Shown: positions 7,691 through 16,444, numbered from the stretch's first letter. The stretch is DNA of 54,631 bases from Microtetraspora niveoalba (GCF_001570405.1 NZ_BBYM01000046.1:1-54631), one strand, 5' to 3'. Numbers and translations are program-made. Notes: generated by a model not told the origin, from the sequence alone.

Positions 7691-8514
7691 TGCGCGTCAC
7701 CTTCGCCACCGAACCCGCATCCCTCAACCGACCCAACGAAGACTTCATCGCGGCAACCCCAGACGCCGTGGTCCTCCTCGACGGGGCGGGCACGCCCGCG
7801 GGCTCGGAATCCGGCTGCTCCCACGGCGTGGCCTGGTACGCACGGACGCTCGGCTCAACACTGATCGCGGCCCTCACCCAAAGCGCCGGCACCCTGACCG
7901 AGATCCTTGCCGAGGGCATCAAGGCCACCACATCGCTGCATGACTTCACCTGCGACGTCACCCACCCCGGCTCGCCTTCCGCCACCGTCGCCATGCTCCG
8001 CCGTACCGGTGACCATCTGGGCTATCTCGTCCTGGCCGACTCCGTCCTCGTACTCGACCTGATCGGTGAAGACAAACCAATGGTCATCACCGACGACCGG
8101 GAAGGCCAGATCGGCAAGCGCTACCGGACGGCCATGGACGCGCTCGACTCCGGCACCCCCGATCACACCGCTGCTCTGCGCGCGTACGTGGAGGCCATGC
8201 GGGCGCACCGCAACCGCGACGGCGGATTCTGGGTCGCCTCATCCGACCCCCTCGCCGCCGAACAAGCCCTCACGGGAACACTCCCCGCTGACCAGATCCG
8301 AGCAGCGGCACTCCTCAGCGATGGCGCATCCCGCCTCGTCGACCGCTTCCATCTCGCCACCTGGCGCGACATCCTCGACATCCTCGACCAGCACGGCCCT
8401 GGGGAACTGATCTGCCGCGTCCGCGAGGCCGAGCACTCTGATCCTCATGGGGAGCGCTGGCCCCGCGGTAAGTCGCACGACGACGCGACCGCAGCCCACT
8501 GCTACCGAGCCTGA
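7690..8514 (+). CDS. PP2C-like serine/threonine phosphatase
   Basis: The 274-residue product resembles PP2C-family phosphatases: an N-terminal N-R-P-N-E-D-F segment, a V-V-L-L-D-G-A-G metal-binding strand, A-T-V-A-M-L followed by Y-L-V-L-A-D-S-V, a L-L-S-D-G-A-S-R motif, and a terminal S-H-D-D-A-T-A. These correspond to the Asp-based metal ligands of the fold. The ATG overlaps the stop of the HTH gene. Within this run it would remove phosphate added by the RsbW-like kinase or act on the HTH protein; no substrate is identifiable. A hairpin follows the stop. Confidence 0.8.
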   Translation: MRVTFATEPASLNRPNEDFIAATPDAVVLLDGAGTPAGSESGCSHGVAWYARTLGSTLIAALTQSAGTLTEILAEGIKATTSLHDFTCDVTHPGSPSATVAMLRRTGDHLGYLVLADSVLVLDLIGEDKPMVITDDREGQIGKRYRTAMDALDSGTPDHTAALRAYVEAMRAHRNRDGGFWVASSDPLAAEQALTGTLPADQIRAAALLSDGASRLVDRFHLATWRDILDILDQHGPGELICRVREAEHSDPHGERWPRGKSHDDATAAHCYRA

Positions 8515-8523
8515 CAGCCTCTT

Positions 8524-8546
8524 GGAGGGCCGTGTTGCGGTCCTCC
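8524..8546. terminator. Bidirectional hairpin between phosphatase and Mrr genes
   Basis: GGAGGGCCG and CGGTCCTCC pair across a 5-base loop with one G-T pair, in the 43-base gap between convergent genes. Confidence 0.6.
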
Positions 8547-8557
8547 CCCGCTTGCTG

Positions 8558-10183
8558 TCATTGAGTGGGGCCGGGGCGACCTGATTGCGTATTGTTCGAT
8601 GCGCGGGCATTTCGAGGTGGCGTTGTTCCTGGGATCACATCGATGTTCAGGTACTGCTTGATCAGGTGTTTGAGCTCGGCACCATTGATCAGCGTGATCC
8701 TGTTCCGCTGGGCGAACTGCTCGCTGGCACGTCCAAACCATGAGGTAGTGACCAGGACGCCTGTCGTTGCGTTGTGGTCTGCCATGACGCCAGTCAGTGC
8801 GTGGACGGCATCGAGGCCAACGAGACCCGCCCATCGCTTCGCCTGGATGAGGCAGACGCCGCCGAAGAAAAGATTCTTGCTGGTAGCAACAGCATCTACG
8901 CCGCCGTCCTTGGATGGAACAGTGGTCCAAGCCTCAGCTCCCATGGCCACAAACAGTTCCCTCACCAGGTGCTCGAACTCAGTGGGCGAAAGTTTGAGCA
9001 GGTTGCGGCGGGAGTCCAACCCTGAGACGACGTCCATATCTTCAGAGAACCGAAAGCGCTTGAGGTCGAAGGTGATGAATGGCTCAATGGCTTCCAAGTC
9101 ATAGGGATTGGGTGAAACGAGGGCATTGAGGCGCTTTAGACAAGCAACGGGATTGACATCCGCTAGAACCAGGTCCTCGAATATTCCCCTTTCGGCCTGC
9201 ACGCTCAGCAAGTGCGGACGGGCCTTCTTTCCAGTTGCCTGATCCGTAGTGTTTATCCGTCCGTTGAACACGATCGCCTCCACGATTTCGTGAGGAGTAG
9301 CCGTGAAAATTTCATGCAGCGTACGCAACGCTACACAGGCAATGAGCTTGGCGTATATCTGCTTTATTTCGGACTGCGATCGGGGCACTGAGTCTATGGC
9401 GTCACGCGCCTTCACGTACTTGTAGGCGCGGGCCATCGGGATGACGCTTTGCGGAGGGAGTTCGAACTCAATGACCAAGTCGTGATTCTCGGGACGGTAT
9501 GCTACTTGATAAAGTCGAGGGAACCCATCCGGGTATACCGACCTCTCCAGCACCTTCCCCGCGAGCCACTCCATGGCTTCAGGTTGGCCGGAACTAAACT
9601 CCCTTCGCAGCTCATTTAAATGAGCGTTCTCTGCCGCCACCTGCGTTTTGACTGCAGCGACGTGGAGATCGTAAGCGGCACGAGCGGCGCTAAGATCACT
9701 AATGCGCTTTTTCTCGCGCTCTTGATGATGGGCGACCGCGCTCTCAAACCGCCTGCGCGCTGCCTGCATTTCGCGCTCGTAGCGAGACTGACCTCCGAAG
9801 AACTTACTAAGACCAGACGGTGGGAGCGGAGCATATTTCGCCCAGTCAGGAGCAGGTTCGGCGACCGCTAGGCCGCCTGGATCGAACGGTGCCAGGGAAG
9901 CTGTAGCTCGCATGTCATCGAAAGACAGAGGGCGCACATTTAGTGCCTCCAATAAGACCCTGTCCAGTTTATCGACACGCTTTGCAACATCTGAGCTTCT
10001 CTGCTCGGCCGTCGCCTGTTGCTTTTCCACGTGCAGTCGTTGGCGTTCACGTTCCTGCTCCTTGGCCCGTCTTGCCGCCTCGCGAGCCTGCCGTTCGGCT
10101 TCACGGCGAAGAGCGGCCTGACGCCGTTCCCACTCGCTACGACCACCCGCCACTCGATCGCCCCTTATTCGCTTTCGGTGCAT
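8558..10183 (-). CDS. Mrr-type restriction endonuclease with coiled-coil N-terminus
   Basis: A 541-residue protein from ATG 10183. Residues 15-65 and about 130-195 are charged coiled coils rich in E, R, A and Q. The last 140 residues are an Mrr_cat-type PD-(D/E)xK nuclease: T-E-F-E-H-L-V-R-E-L-F, then G-G-V-D with Asp430, then I-Q-A-K-R-W (Gln447, Lys449), then L-V-T-T-S-W-F and I-T-L-I-N-G. Such domains cut modified or foreign DNA in type IV systems and related defences. The gene is AT-richer than the AICE core and lies in opposite orientation to its neighbours, so it is probably acquired cargo. GTG 10156 is an alternative start. No methylase is adjacent, consistent with modification-dependent cutting. 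Confidence 0.85.
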   Translation of the reverse strand: MHRKRIRGDRVAGGRSEWERRQAALRREAERQAREAARRAKEQERERQRLHVEKQQATAEQRSSDVAKRVDKLDRVLLEALNVRPLSFDDMRATASLAPFDPGGLAVAEPAPDWAKYAPLPPSGLSKFFGGQSRYEREMQAARRRFESAVAHHQEREKKRISDLSAARAAYDLHVAAVKTQVAAENAHLNELRREFSSGQPEAMEWLAGKVLERSVYPDGFPRLYQVAYRPENHDLVIEFELPPQSVIPMARAYKYVKARDAIDSVPRSQSEIKQIYAKLIACVALRTLHEIFTATPHEIVEAIVFNGRINTTDQATGKKARPHLLSVQAERGIFEDLVLADVNPVACLKRLNALVSPNPYDLEAIEPFITFDLKRFRFSEDMDVVSGLDSRRNLLKLSPTEFEHLVRELFVAMGAEAWTTVPSKDGGVDAVATSKNLFFGGVCLIQAKRWAGLVGLDAVHALTGVMADHNATTGVLVTTSWFGRASEQFAQRNRITLINGAELKHLIKQYLNIDVIPGTTPPRNARASNNTQSGRPGPTQ

Positions 10184-10294
10184 ATCGATCCATATGACGG
10201 ATTCCCAGCACCTACTGTGACGTTCACTCAAGAGTAGATCGTCTTTCGGCGTTCGTCAGGAGTGCTTCCGCTTCTGGAACGGCGATGCGTTTAC

Positions 10295-10394
10295 CCCCCT
10301 AGACAGTTAGGGTAGGGCCGGGCTATCGTCATCCGCATAGCCCCCTAGACAGTTCTCGCACAGGGCGGGACGCAAGCCAAAGCGTCTAGGGGGG
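10295..10394. repeat. Three CCCCCTAGAC repeats upstream of AICE core operon
   Basis: CCCCCTAGACAGTT occurs at 10295-10308 and again at 10341-10354 in direct orientation; GTCTAGGGGGG at 10384-10394 is the inverted copy and ends 16 bases before the RBS. The spacing of direct copies is 46 bases. Such iteron-like sites before the transfer/replication genes of an integrative element are likely operators for a copy-number or excision repressor. Related cores occur at 6007-6022 and 6784-6824. Confidence 0.65.
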
Positions 10395-10418
10395 TCGACA
10401 GAAGAGGAGGTGGGCTAC

Positions 10419-10829
10419 GTGGCTCTACAGGGACCGATCCCGGTCACGTTCGACATGGTGTTCCCGCACGGCTGCTACCTGGTGGGCGAGGTCGAGGCGG
10501 TCAAGGACTTCGACGCCTCGACCAACGGCCGGTTCGTCCAGGCCCGGGACAAGCAGACGGGGGAGCTGGTCTGGCAGGTCGCGGTGATGGACGCGGACCC
10601 GACACTCAAGCCGTCGCAGAAGACGGTGGCGGTGAAGATCCTGGCCGCAGTTCAGCCGATTCCGCCGGCCCCGGTGCCGGGGGTGCCGTTCACGCCAGTC
10701 GAGTTCAATGCCGTCACGATCACGCCATACGTCAACAGCAACACCAACCGCCTGGCGTACTCGATCCGAGTCCGCGAAATGCGCGCCGTTCGGACGGGCA
10801 AGGCCGCGAGCGCGAAGGACGCAGCGTGA
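10419..10829 (+). CDS. AICE core small protein 1
   Basis: A 136-residue protein. GTG 10419 is chosen because GAGGAGG ends eight bases upstream; a GTG at 10410 lies within that RBS. Its sequence has a V-x-D-F-D-A-S-T-N-G-R-F-V-Q-A-R-D motif and a K-I-L-A-A-V-Q-P-x-P strand, a pattern I associate with plasmid and AICE replication/transfer operons in actinomycetes, without a proven function. It is the first gene behind the repeated operators and likely opens the core operon. Confidence 0.75.
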   Translation: MALQGPIPVTFDMVFPHGCYLVGEVEAVKDFDASTNGRFVQARDKQTGELVWQVAVMDADPTLKPSQKTVAVKILAAVQPIPPAPVPGVPFTPVEFNAVTITPYVNSNTNRLAYSIRVREMRAVRTGKAASAKDAA

Positions 10830-11101
10830 TGGGGCGGCGGGCGGCTCACCCGGTGAGCACGATCAGCCTCAAGACGGGTCCGGGCGCCTCGGCGGTCAAC
10901 CACCCGTACCCGCAGCGCTCCCCAGTGCTGGGGCTGGTCTTCGGCGGAGTTCAGGTGCTCGTCACCACCTCCGCCGCCGACCACGTCACCGCCGAGGACG
11001 TCGAGTTCGCGCAGTGCCTGGCGCGTGAGGCGGCCTCGTTCGCCCGGTCGGTGGAGCGCATGTTCCACGGCCTGCCGAACGGTCGAGGGGTGGCGGCCTG
11101 A
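10829..11101 (+). CDS. AICE core small protein 2
   Basis: A 90-residue product. ATG 10829 overlaps the preceding stop (GTGATG; GTG 10826 is an alternative). It has V-L-V-T-T-S-A-A-D-H-V-T-A-E-D-V and R-E-A-A-S-F-A-R-S-V segments and ends next to the start of the following gene. No known function; the tight coupling and codon use support it. Confidence 0.65.
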   Translation: MGRRAAHPVSTISLKTGPGASAVNHPYPQRSPVLGLVFGGVQVLVTTSAADHVTAEDVEFAQCLAREAASFARSVERMFHGLPNGRGVAA

Positions 11102-11415
11102 TGAAGCGCACCCCGTACACCTACGTGACCATGTCCATCGATCCGGGCAAGCCGCCCCGGCTTGCTGTCTCGTTCTACACACCCGATCTGCGGGTGGCGG
11201 CCTCGGTGCTGGACTCCGGGCGGCCGTACCTGTCGATCGAGTCCAACGAGGCCGACATCGCGGTCTCGACCAGCGGAGCCGGACCCGTCACCACGACCGA
11301 TGTCGACATCGCCCGGCAGATCTTCAACGCCGCCGCGCGCTACCTGGCCGACTGCGAGCGCCTACACGACGAGCAGGAATCGGCCACTCCTCGGGCCTCC
11401 GGTGAGGCGGCCTGA
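11101..11415 (+). CDS. AICE core small protein 3
   Basis: A 104-residue acidic product whose ATG overlaps the previous stop. It contains a Y-L-S-I-E-S-N-E-A-D-I-A-V-S-T segment and a T-x-x-D-V-D-I-A-R-Q-I-F-N-A-A-A helix. Its T-x-x-D-V-x-x-A-R/Q segment and following alanine-rich helix echo the preceding protein, so the two may be distant duplicates. Function unknown. Confidence 0.65.
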   Translation: MKRTPYTYVTMSIDPGKPPRLAVSFYTPDLRVAASVLDSGRPYLSIESNEADIAVSTSGAGPVTTTDVDIARQIFNAAARYLADCERLHDEQESATPRASGEAA

Positions 11416-11503
11416 GAGATGAAGCGGGGCCGCTGGAACTGGTCCTTCCGGCGGCCCCTGATCTCCCACACACGCGAATGCTTGAGAGAGGAAACCAAGC
11501 CTA

Positions 11504-13006
11504 ATGTTCCGAAAGCTCCCCGGAGACGAGGCGCGTAACCTCGTCTCCACCACACCCGACACCGCTATCGTCTTTCGCCCGGCCGTCGTCCGGACCCCGG
11601 CGTTCGTCACGATCGTGATCTGGCTGTCACGCCTGCTCGCGGGCCTGGTCCGACTCGTCTGGCGGCACCCGATCGCCGTCGCCGTGCCGGTCGTTCCCGG
11701 TGTGATCTGGACGCTGTACGACTGGCGTCTCACCCTGCTCCTCGTCGGCCTCGTCCTCCTGGCGGGCCTGTCCTGGGCGTCCTTGCACCGGGCCTCGTTC
11801 TTGCGGCTGGTCGGCTGGCGGCTGCTGGCCTTCTGGCGGCGCGCCTGGATCTACCGCCGTCACTGGCAACCCGTGATGATCGTCTCAGGGCTCGGACGGC
11901 ACTTACGCGGCCGGGACTACCTGCCCCGGCTCGTGCGAATCGACTGCGACGGCTGGGCCGACCGCGTCACCGTGAAGATGCTCAACGGGCAGGCGGTCAA
12001 GGACTGGGCCGACCGTACCGACCAGCTCGCCCACGGCTTCGGCTCACGTAGCTGCCGGGTGTCGATCGCGCGGGCGGGACGGCTCGTGCTGACCTTCCCG
12101 CGCCGTGACCCGCTGGCCGTTCCGCTGCATGCGGTGCCGATTCCGGATGTCGTCTCGGTGGGACCGGTCGAGATCGGCGCTCGTGAGGACGGCACACCGT
12201 ACCGGCTCAAGGTCCACGGCACGCATGTTCTGATTGCGGGCGCGACCGGGGCCGGCAAAGGCTCGTTCCTGTGGTCGACGATCCGCGGCCTGCTCCCCAC
12301 GTTGCGCGCGGGTCTGGTCGAGCTGTGGGCGCTCGACCCGAAGCTGATGGAGCTCTCGTTCGGCCGGGACCTGTTCACCCGGTACGCGGCCGACCCGGAA
12401 CAGTGCGCCGACCTGCTCGACCAGGCCGTCACGGTCATGCAGGAACGCGCCGGACGTTTCGCAGGACTTCAGCGCTCCCACGTCCCTACGACATCGGACC
12501 CGTTCGTCCTGGTGCTCGTCGATGAGGTCGCGTTCCTGACCGCCTACCAGTCCGACCGCACGCTCAAGCAGCGGATCACGGCCGCGCTCGCCACGCTCAC
12601 CACACAGGGCCGTGCGGTCGGCGTCGGGGTCATGGCCGCGTTGCAGGATCCGCGCAAGGAGGTCATGAACATCCGCAACCTGTTCCCCGACAAGATCGCG
12701 CTGCGCCTCGATGAATCCGAACAGGTCGACATGGTCCTCGGCGACGGCGCACGTGATCGCGGCGCTCTCGCTGACCACATCTCACCGGTTCCCGAACTCG
12801 GGGCGGGCGTCGGATACGTCCGACTGGAAACCTCGCCGGATCCGGTGAGAGTGCGGGCCGCATACGTCTCCGACGACGACATCCGCGCGATGGTCGCCGA
12901 GTATGCACACGCTGTGGACACCGTGCCGGTCCCGGACCAGGCGGCGGCCCTGGATTCCACGTCCATAACGACCCGCGTGCCGGTGATAGGGGAGGTGGCC
13001 CCGTGA
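11504..13006 (+). CDS. FtsK/SpoIIIE-type DNA translocase (TraB-like)
   Basis: A 500-residue membrane-anchored ATPase. Two or three hydrophobic segments lie at about 32-52, 55-73 and 76-92. The motor follows, with Walker A GATGAGKGS (246-254) and Walker B VLVLVDE (335-341), then a T-L-T-T-Q-G-R-A-V-G-V segment typical of FtsK-like hexameric pumps. In AICEs this family moves double-stranded DNA between hyphae as the only conjugation protein, replacing a relaxase and type IV machinery. GAGAGG lies ahead of ATG 11504. Its stop overlaps the GTG of the zinc-ribbon gene. The order FtsK, small protein, Rep, Xis, Int is the classic AICE core. Confidence 0.9.
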   Translation: MFRKLPGDEARNLVSTTPDTAIVFRPAVVRTPAFVTIVIWLSRLLAGLVRLVWRHPIAVAVPVVPGVIWTLYDWRLTLLLVGLVLLAGLSWASLHRASFLRLVGWRLLAFWRRAWIYRRHWQPVMIVSGLGRHLRGRDYLPRLVRIDCDGWADRVTVKMLNGQAVKDWADRTDQLAHGFGSRSCRVSIARAGRLVLTFPRRDPLAVPLHAVPIPDVVSVGPVEIGAREDGTPYRLKVHGTHVLIAGATGAGKGSFLWSTIRGLLPTLRAGLVELWALDPKLMELSFGRDLFTRYAADPEQCADLLDQAVTVMQERAGRFAGLQRSHVPTTSDPFVLVLVDEVAFLTAYQSDRTLKQRITAALATLTTQGRAVGVGVMAALQDPRKEVMNIRNLFPDKIALRLDESEQVDMVLGDGARDRGALADHISPVPELGAGVGYVRLETSPDPVRVRAAYVSDDDIRAMVAEYAHAVDTVPVPDQAAALDSTSITTRVPVIGEVAP

Positions 13007-13155
13007 TCCTGGCTCACCTGCTCGCTGGGCTCCGTTGCTCCGGCTGCGGAGTGCTCGACGTGCTGTGGCTCGACCCGGTGCGCGGCCTGATCGAGTGCCA
13101 CGAATGCGGACAGACCGCCCTTACCTTCCCAGAGATCGGAAAGGAGGACAGTTGA
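13003..13155 (+). CDS. Small zinc-ribbon-like protein
   Basis: A 50-residue product that starts at GTG 13003 within the stop of the translocase gene (GTGA) and ends inside the TTG start of Rep. It has two knuckles, C-S-G-C-G (residues 12-16) and C-H-E-C-G (32-36), separated by 15 residues, a plausible zinc ribbon. Position between translocase and Rep in a fully overlapping operon suggests a helper in replication or transfer; nothing more can be said from sequence. Confidence 0.7.
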   Translation: MILAHLLAGLRCSGCGVLDVLWLDPVRGLIECHECGQTALTFPEIGKEDS

Positions 13156-14831
13156 CCGACACCATCGACGCCAACCCGGCCGGGGGAGACCAGGCGATCT
13201 CCCCCGGCCCCTCCTCTCACCTCAGCAACCGGGCCACCCCCCGTGCGCTGCGCATGGCCCAGCCACTTGCCCGCGAGGTCGTCGAAGAGATCGCCAAGCA
13301 GTACGGCGTGTGCATCCGCCCCATCGCCCTCCGGCGGCTCGACACCTACACGGGCAAGGCCGAAACCATCGACGTGCCGTGCGGGGCCACGCTCGAAAGC
13401 AAGTGCCCGCCGTGCGCGAAGCGGAACCGACAGCTTCGGATGGCTCAATGCCGGGAGGGCTGGCACCTCAACTACGAACCCGTCAACACCCCAAACGAGG
13501 CCGACGACTATCAGCGCTACCTCGTCGAACTCCGCGCCGACGCCCAGGCATGGCGGGCTGAGGCGGAAAAGGCCGGCGAGGACACCACCGACCTGGACGC
13601 CGCGATAGGCGATCTCGATAACGAGATCACCCGGGCTGGGATGCGCGGCACCGTCCTCGGCCGTACGACGGGGAAGCGGTCGCGCTCGACAAGGCGGCGG
13701 CAGGATGCCCCAGACTTGCCCAGGCGGACCATGAGTAACACGACGCTCGGGCGGACCTTCACCGGCTCGGACGGCAAGACGTTCCGGCCGTCGATGTTCA
13801 TCACGCTCACCCTGCCGTCGTACGGGCGGGTCAGGAAGAACGGCGCGCCCGTCGATCCGGCCACGTATGACTATGAGCGGGCGGCTCGGGACGCGCTGCA
13901 CTTCTCCAAGCTGGTGGACCGCTTCGTGCAGAACCTCCGGCGCGTGGCCGGGTTCGATGTCCAGTACTTCGCAACCGTCGAACCGCAAAAGCGACTCGCT
14001 CCGCACCTGCACATGGCCGTCCGGGGCCACCTGCCACGCGCGGAGATCAAGCAGATCACGGCGGCCACGTACCACCAGGTGTGGTGGCCGTCCGTCGATC
14101 AAGTCGTGTTCGAGGGCGATCACCTACCCATCTGGGAGGACGGTGCCGGTTACCTCGACCCGACAACCGGCGCGATCCTGCCTACCTGGGATGAAGCCCT
14201 CGACGAACTCGACCAGGACGACGAGGCCGAACCGCTGCATGTGCTCCGCTTCGGCCCTCAGCTCGACATTCAAGGTGTCCTGGCCGGGACCACCGACGCC
14301 GACACCTGCATCCGCTACCTGTCCAAATACCTGACCAAATCCATCGGCGACGCGATCGACCCGGACGACTCCGCGCAACGGGAGCACGCGGAACGTCTCG
14401 GCAACGCCCTCCGCTACGAACCGTGCTCGCCCACCTGCCCGAACTGGCTCCGCTACGGCGTGCAGCCCAAGGGCGCCAAGCCGGGCATGACCCCCGGACG
14501 GTGCCGGGGCAAGGCGCACAAGCCCGAACACCTCGGCTACGCGGGCCGGCGCATGCTCGTGTCCCGGAAGTGGTCGAACAAGACCCTCACGGAGCACAAG
14601 CACGACCGGCGCACCTGGGTCCTGGAAGCCCTCGGCCTGCCAGACGAACCGATCGATCCACACCGGTACCTCTGGCGGCCGGTCAAACCCGGAGATCCCG
14701 GCCTCGACCCCATCGGCGTCCGGCTCCTGCGCTCCGTTCACGAACGCCAGCGATGGCGCAACCACCTGGCCCGGCTCCAAGCCCAAGCAGACGGACAAGA
14801 ACTTTCGGCAACTGAAGGGAGGGCGGCGTAA
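13152..14831 (+). CDS. Rolling-circle replication initiator (RepSA-like)
   Basis: A 559-residue initiator. TTG 13152 is chosen: AGGAGG lies 4-9 bases upstream and it overlaps the previous stop (TTGA). Cys-rich knuckles occur near 77-88 (C-G...K-C-P-P-C). The HUH-type core has F-I-T-L-T-L-P (216-222), P-H-L-H-M-A-V-R-G (284-292; His285 and His287) and Y-L-S-K-Y-L-T-K-S (389-397), whose Tyr393 is the likely nicking residue. It nicks the origin of the excised circle so that it replicates as a plasmid, as for pSAM2-type elements. The stop overlaps the excisionase ATG. Confidence 0.88.
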   Translation: MTDTIDANPAGGDQAISPGPSSHLSNRATPRALRMAQPLAREVVEEIAKQYGVCIRPIALRRLDTYTGKAETIDVPCGATLESKCPPCAKRNRQLRMAQCREGWHLNYEPVNTPNEADDYQRYLVELRADAQAWRAEAEKAGEDTTDLDAAIGDLDNEITRAGMRGTVLGRTTGKRSRSTRRRQDAPDLPRRTMSNTTLGRTFTGSDGKTFRPSMFITLTLPSYGRVRKNGAPVDPATYDYERAARDALHFSKLVDRFVQNLRRVAGFDVQYFATVEPQKRLAPHLHMAVRGHLPRAEIKQITAATYHQVWWPSVDQVVFEGDHLPIWEDGAGYLDPTTGAILPTWDEALDELDQDDEAEPLHVLRFGPQLDIQGVLAGTTDADTCIRYLSKYLTKSIGDAIDPDDSAQREHAERLGNALRYEPCSPTCPNWLRYGVQPKGAKPGMTPGRCRGKAHKPEHLGYAGRRMLVSRKWSNKTLTEHKHDRRTWVLEALGLPDEPIDPHRYLWRPVKPGDPGLDPIGVRLLRSVHERQRWRNHLARLQAQADGQELSATEGRAA

Positions 14832-15007
14832 TGGATCGACTCTTCTATCGACCCAAGGACGCGGCGGTCGTGCTCGGAATGAGCCGTACGGCGGTGTTCC
14901 GGCTGATCAAGTCGGGCGAACTGCGCTCGGTCAAGTACGAGGGCTATCGCCTCGTCCCGGCTGAGGCCCTTCAGGAGTTCGCCCGTCACCTGGAAGAGGT
15001 GGCGTAA
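14831..15007 (+). CDS. xis: Excisionase (MerR/HTH_17-type)
   Basis: A 58-residue winged-helix protein: L-F-Y-R-P-K-D-A-A-V-V-L-G-M-S-R-T-A-V-F followed by I-K-S-G-E-L-R-S-V-K and R-L-V-P. That is the HTH_17 excisionase pattern. It starts on the Rep stop and ends overlapping the integrase ATG (TAATG). It bends att DNA so that the integrase excises the element. Confidence 0.88.
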   Translation: MDRLFYRPKDAAVVLGMSRTAVFRLIKSGELRSVKYEGYRLVPAEALQEFARHLEEVA

Positions 15008-16356
15008 TGGCCGACCGCAAGCCGAACGGCCGCTCCTCCATCTATCTCGGCAATGACGGCTACTGGCACGGCTGGGTCACCATCGGCATCAAGCCGGACG
15101 GCTCCCCCGATCGTCGCCACCGTATGGCGAAGACGGAAGCTGAGGTCACTCGTAGGGTTCGCGAACTGGAGGGCAAGCGAGAGGCCGGGCACGTCAGCAA
15201 GCCGGGCCGCATTCCCAACGTCGCAGAGTGGATGACGGAGTACCTCGACGTGATCTGTGATCGCCTCGTCGCCTCTGGGAAGATGGCGCCCCGGACTCTG
15301 GAGGACTACCGGTCCAAGACACGTCACTGGATCATTCCGCTGCTCGGCCGTCATCGCCTCGACCGGCTCGCCCCTGAACACCTGGACAAGGCGTACGCCA
15401 CGATGCTCGAACAGGGCCTCTCCTCCAGCACGGTTCTCAAGGTCCATCGCATCCTGTCGCGTGCGTTGAAGATCGCCATGCGCCGAGGGAAGGTCACGAG
15501 GAACGTCGCCACCCTGATTGACGCACCGGTCGCCGCCGACCCTGACCTCGCACCACTGACCCGCAACGAGGCACGGAAGATCCTCGAGGCCGCCAAGCCA
15601 CGCAGGAACGCCGCCCGGTGGTCGGTCGCCCTGGCTCTCGGTATCCGTCAGGGCGAAGCACTCGGTCTCCGCTGGTCCTTCGTCGATCTCGAAACCGGCG
15701 TGATCAAAGCCTGGTACCAGGCGCAGCGGTCCCCCTGGCGGCACGGCTGCGATGATCCCCAGGCGTGCGGAAAGGAGTGGCACCGCTGGCCGTGCAAGCC
15801 GCGGTGCAAGGCCCACAAGCACAACCTCAACTGTCCACAGGACTGCAAGAAACGCGGCCATGCCTGCCCGACAAGAACATGCCCCAAGGGATGCACCGGC
15901 CACGCCGACCGCTGCCCGAAGCGCACCGGCGGCGGCATCGTCTTTCGGCAACGCAAGGGTCGGAGCAGGCTGACCCTGCAATGTCCGCCGGAGCTCCTGC
16001 CCATCCTCCGCGAGCACAAGAAGTTCCAGGACGCCGAACGCGTGGAAGCCGGGGAGCTCTGGGAAGATCACGACCTGCTGTTCCCGACAAGGCGGGGCCG
16101 GCCGATGGAACGCAGCGAGGACTACAAGATGTGGAAGGCGCTCCTCAAGCAGGCCGGGGTCAGGGAAGCGCGGCTCCACGACGCCCGCCACACCGCCGGT
16201 ACTCTCCTCGTCGAGCAGGGCGTCCACATCCGCGTCGTGCAAGAGATCCTCGGCCACGCGCGCGTGACCACCACGGAGCGATACACCCACGTGGCAGGCG
16301 CGCTCATTCAAGACGCGAGCGAGCGCATGGGGGCCGCCCTCTGGGGTGAGTCCTGA
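15007..16356 (+). CDS. int: Tyrosine-recombinase integrase with Cys-rich insertion
   Basis: A 449-residue site-specific recombinase. The N-terminus binds arm sites, residues 72-165 are the SAM-like core-binding domain, and the catalytic domain has Arg214 (G-I-R-Q-G-E-A), H391-x-x-R394-H395, His417 and Tyr426. Residues 248-303 interrupt the domain with ten cysteines and several histidines, likely two or more zinc sites; similar insertions occur in other actinomycete element integrases. The gene ends 88 bases from the 3' end of a tRNA-Ser gene, the expected attachment site. It drives integration and, with the excisionase, excision. Confidence 0.92.
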   Translation: MADRKPNGRSSIYLGNDGYWHGWVTIGIKPDGSPDRRHRMAKTEAEVTRRVRELEGKREAGHVSKPGRIPNVAEWMTEYLDVICDRLVASGKMAPRTLEDYRSKTRHWIIPLLGRHRLDRLAPEHLDKAYATMLEQGLSSSTVLKVHRILSRALKIAMRRGKVTRNVATLIDAPVAADPDLAPLTRNEARKILEAAKPRRNAARWSVALALGIRQGEALGLRWSFVDLETGVIKAWYQAQRSPWRHGCDDPQACGKEWHRWPCKPRCKAHKHNLNCPQDCKKRGHACPTRTCPKGCTGHADRCPKRTGGGIVFRQRKGRSRLTLQCPPELLPILREHKKFQDAERVEAGELWEDHDLLFPTRRGRPMERSEDYKMWKALLKQAGVREARLHDARHTAGTLLVEQGVHIRVVQEILGHARVTTTERYTHVAGALIQDASERMGAALWGES

Positions 16357-16403
16357 GAGCAACTGCAACTAAAACTGCAACTACAGCGCCTCTGAAGATC
16401 GAA

Positions 16404-16438
16404 AGAGCCCCCCTCGCTGAAGTCGCGAGAGGGGCTCT
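16404..16438. terminator. Hairpin between integrase and tRNA-Ser
   Basis: A long GC-rich inverted repeat (AGAGCCCC... to ...GGGGCTCT) with a 7-base loop lies between the integrase stop and the tRNA 3' end; it can serve both converging transcripts. Confidence 0.75.
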
Positions 16439-16444
16439 GACCTG

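Noticed and set aside
11627-11869. Minus-strand frames within the FtsK-like gene
   Set aside because: Shadow frames of a high-GC gene; no RBS or homology features.
16381-16438. CRISPR-like or attenuator structure
   Set aside because: Only one hairpin and no repeated spacers; a terminator explains it.
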